NCBI GenBank assembly: GCA_045652835.1
Contig: JAZOLE010000129.1
Span: 1 to 64,000 of the forward strand
From: SVQP01 sp045652835
Lineage (GTDB): Bacteria > Bacillota > Clostridia > Oscillospirales > CAG-272
Reading direction: 5' to 3'
DNA: 64,000 nucleotides
This document shows, piece by piece, positions 63,616-64,000 of the stretch. The notes beneath the pieces are model-generated. The model searched no databases, was not told the origin of the DNA, and saw only the letters and a program-made list of their open reading frames with translations. Within the stretch, counting starts at the first letter, position 1; the number at the start of each line of letters is the position of its first letter. The position numbers and the translations under genes are program-made.

Positions 63616-64000
63616 TTAAACGATAAACGAAGCGATCAGGGTCAGCACACCGGCAAAGCCGAAATTGAGTGCTGTAAACTTGGCAAGATACGAGCCTGCC
63701 TTGCCGGGGTTATGCGCACAGTATTCGCGGAAAGTGATCAGCGAAGCCAAAGACGCAATCAGCGTGCCTGCACCGCCGATATTGACGCCAAGCAGCAGCG
63801 CGGGATACTCGGTGGTGAACTGCGAGAGCAGGATTGCCGAGGGCACGTTACTGATAAACTGGCAGGAGAGCACCGAGAACACCAGCGTGTTTTTCTCTAA
63901 AAGTCCGCTCATCAAATTGCTGACAGCGGGAATGCGCGCCATGTTGCCCGCAAAGATAAAGAAGCAAACGAAGGTTCCAAGCAGACCGTAATCCACCTGA
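63616..64000 (-). CDS. SLC13/ion-transporter-superfamily permease, C-terminal part
   Basis: The 3' end (about 127 residues) of a membrane permease that continues beyond the right edge; the frame is open to position 64000, so the true start is outside the window. It shows LGTFVCFFIFAGNMAR, VLSCQFISNVPSAILLSQFTTEYPALLLGVNIGGAGTLIASLASLI, and a last helix LNFGFAGVLTLIASFIV. The N-(V)PSAILLS and GVNIGGAGTLIASLASL blocks fit the SLC13/CitT/ArsB-NhaD-type ion transporter superfamily. Substrate cannot be told from the fragment. Confidence 0.75.
   Translation of the reverse strand, partial: QVDYGLLGTFVCFFIFAGNMARIPAVSNLMSGLLEKNTLVFSVLSCQFISNVPSAILLSQFTTEYPALLLGVNIGGAGTLIASLASLITFREYCAHNPGKAGSYLAKFTALNFGFAGVLTLIASFIV

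Noticed and set aside
1..64000. tRNA or rRNA genes
   Set aside because: I checked the intergenic gaps for cloverleaf-like and rRNA-like sequence and saw none; a computed scan (tRNAscan-SE, Infernal) would be decisive.

Overview
The window looks like a chromosomal segment of a spore-forming, probably gut-derived, member of the Clostridia (Firmicutes) with roughly balanced GC content. The evidence is a dgt-dnaG-rpoD operon, a spoIIGA-sigE sporulation pair, a zinc-type ribosomal protein L31, a YajC/TIGR04086 pair, an RNase M5-like TOPRIM protein, many lipobox lipoproteins, and textbook sigma-A promoters with 17-bp spacers. No tRNA, rRNA or CRISPR array was found inside the window. Tandem consensus promoters at the left edge point out of the window and may drive an rRNA operon. 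All 66 genes whose ends can be read stop at TAA (47) or TGA (19); none stops at TAG.

Layout. 1-4.2 kb: DUF421 membrane protein, HAD phosphatase and a large orphan solute-binding lipoprotein. 4.3-8.3 kb: dgt-dnaG-rpoD. 8.4-12.8 kb: a pair of structured repeats, a YigZ/Nudix/HflX/Nudix operon, rpmE and a small membrane protein. 13-14.7 kb: sigE and spoIIGA. 14.8-19.2 kb: a three-gene operon of a lipoprotein, a degenerate acyltransferase with a zinc ribbon, and a GH123-like lipoprotein. 19.3-21.7 kb: a minimal SufC/SufB-type Fe-S system with DUF5662 and a 56-residue membrane protein. 21.7-23.2 kb: two PlsC-type acyltransferases. 23.7-26 kb: metY and metA (O-acetylhomoserine route). 26.0-26.8 kb: a 730-bp element with 129-bp terminal inverted repeats around a stop-interrupted DUF559 nuclease gene. 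26.8-34.5 kb: DUF1934, a solute-binding lipoprotein, recG, a solitary winged-helix protein and a large surface GH99/GH71-like protein. 34.6-36.8 kb: a zinc/cadmium-type P-ATPase with a separately encoded HMA chaperone. 36.9-37.4 kb: a nested inverted-repeat mosaic.

38-41.6 kb: GH127-type arabinofuranosidase coupled to a cell-wall glucosaminidase-like surface protein. 41.7-47.5 kb: a ten-gene cassette (GntR/YtrA regulator, ABC ATPase, ABC permease, then seven small secreted, membrane or zinc-ribbon proteins) showing signs of internal duplication. 47.6-49.5 kb: a MarR-DUF368-PssA envelope-lipid operon with repeated operators. 49.6-54.3 kb: a membrane-anchored MerR regulator, DUF436, nagB, a DUF1385 protein that has absorbed a palindromic repeat into its coding sequence, yajC and a TIGR04086 protein. 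54.5-56.9 kb: three tandem paralogous lipoproteins. 57-64 kb: a glycosyltransferase, RlmA-like methyltransferase, RNase M5-like protein, uppP, U32 peptidase, two membrane proteins, a lipoprotein and a truncated SLC13-type permease.

Themes. Envelope biology dominates: undecaprenyl-phosphate recycling (UppP, DUF368), phospholipid synthesis (PssA, PlsC-like proteins), lipoproteins and carbohydrate-active enzymes. Two kinds of dispersed non-coding element stand out: a ~150-165-bp multi-hairpin repeat (five copies with compensatory stem changes) and small GTAGGGGC-type palindromes. Four sites resemble ECF-sigma promoters (AAC or GGAAC, 15-16 bp, CGTC/CGAC-TATA) in front of two small membrane-protein genes, the GntR/ABC cassette and the U32 peptidase, suggesting a shared envelope-stress regulon.
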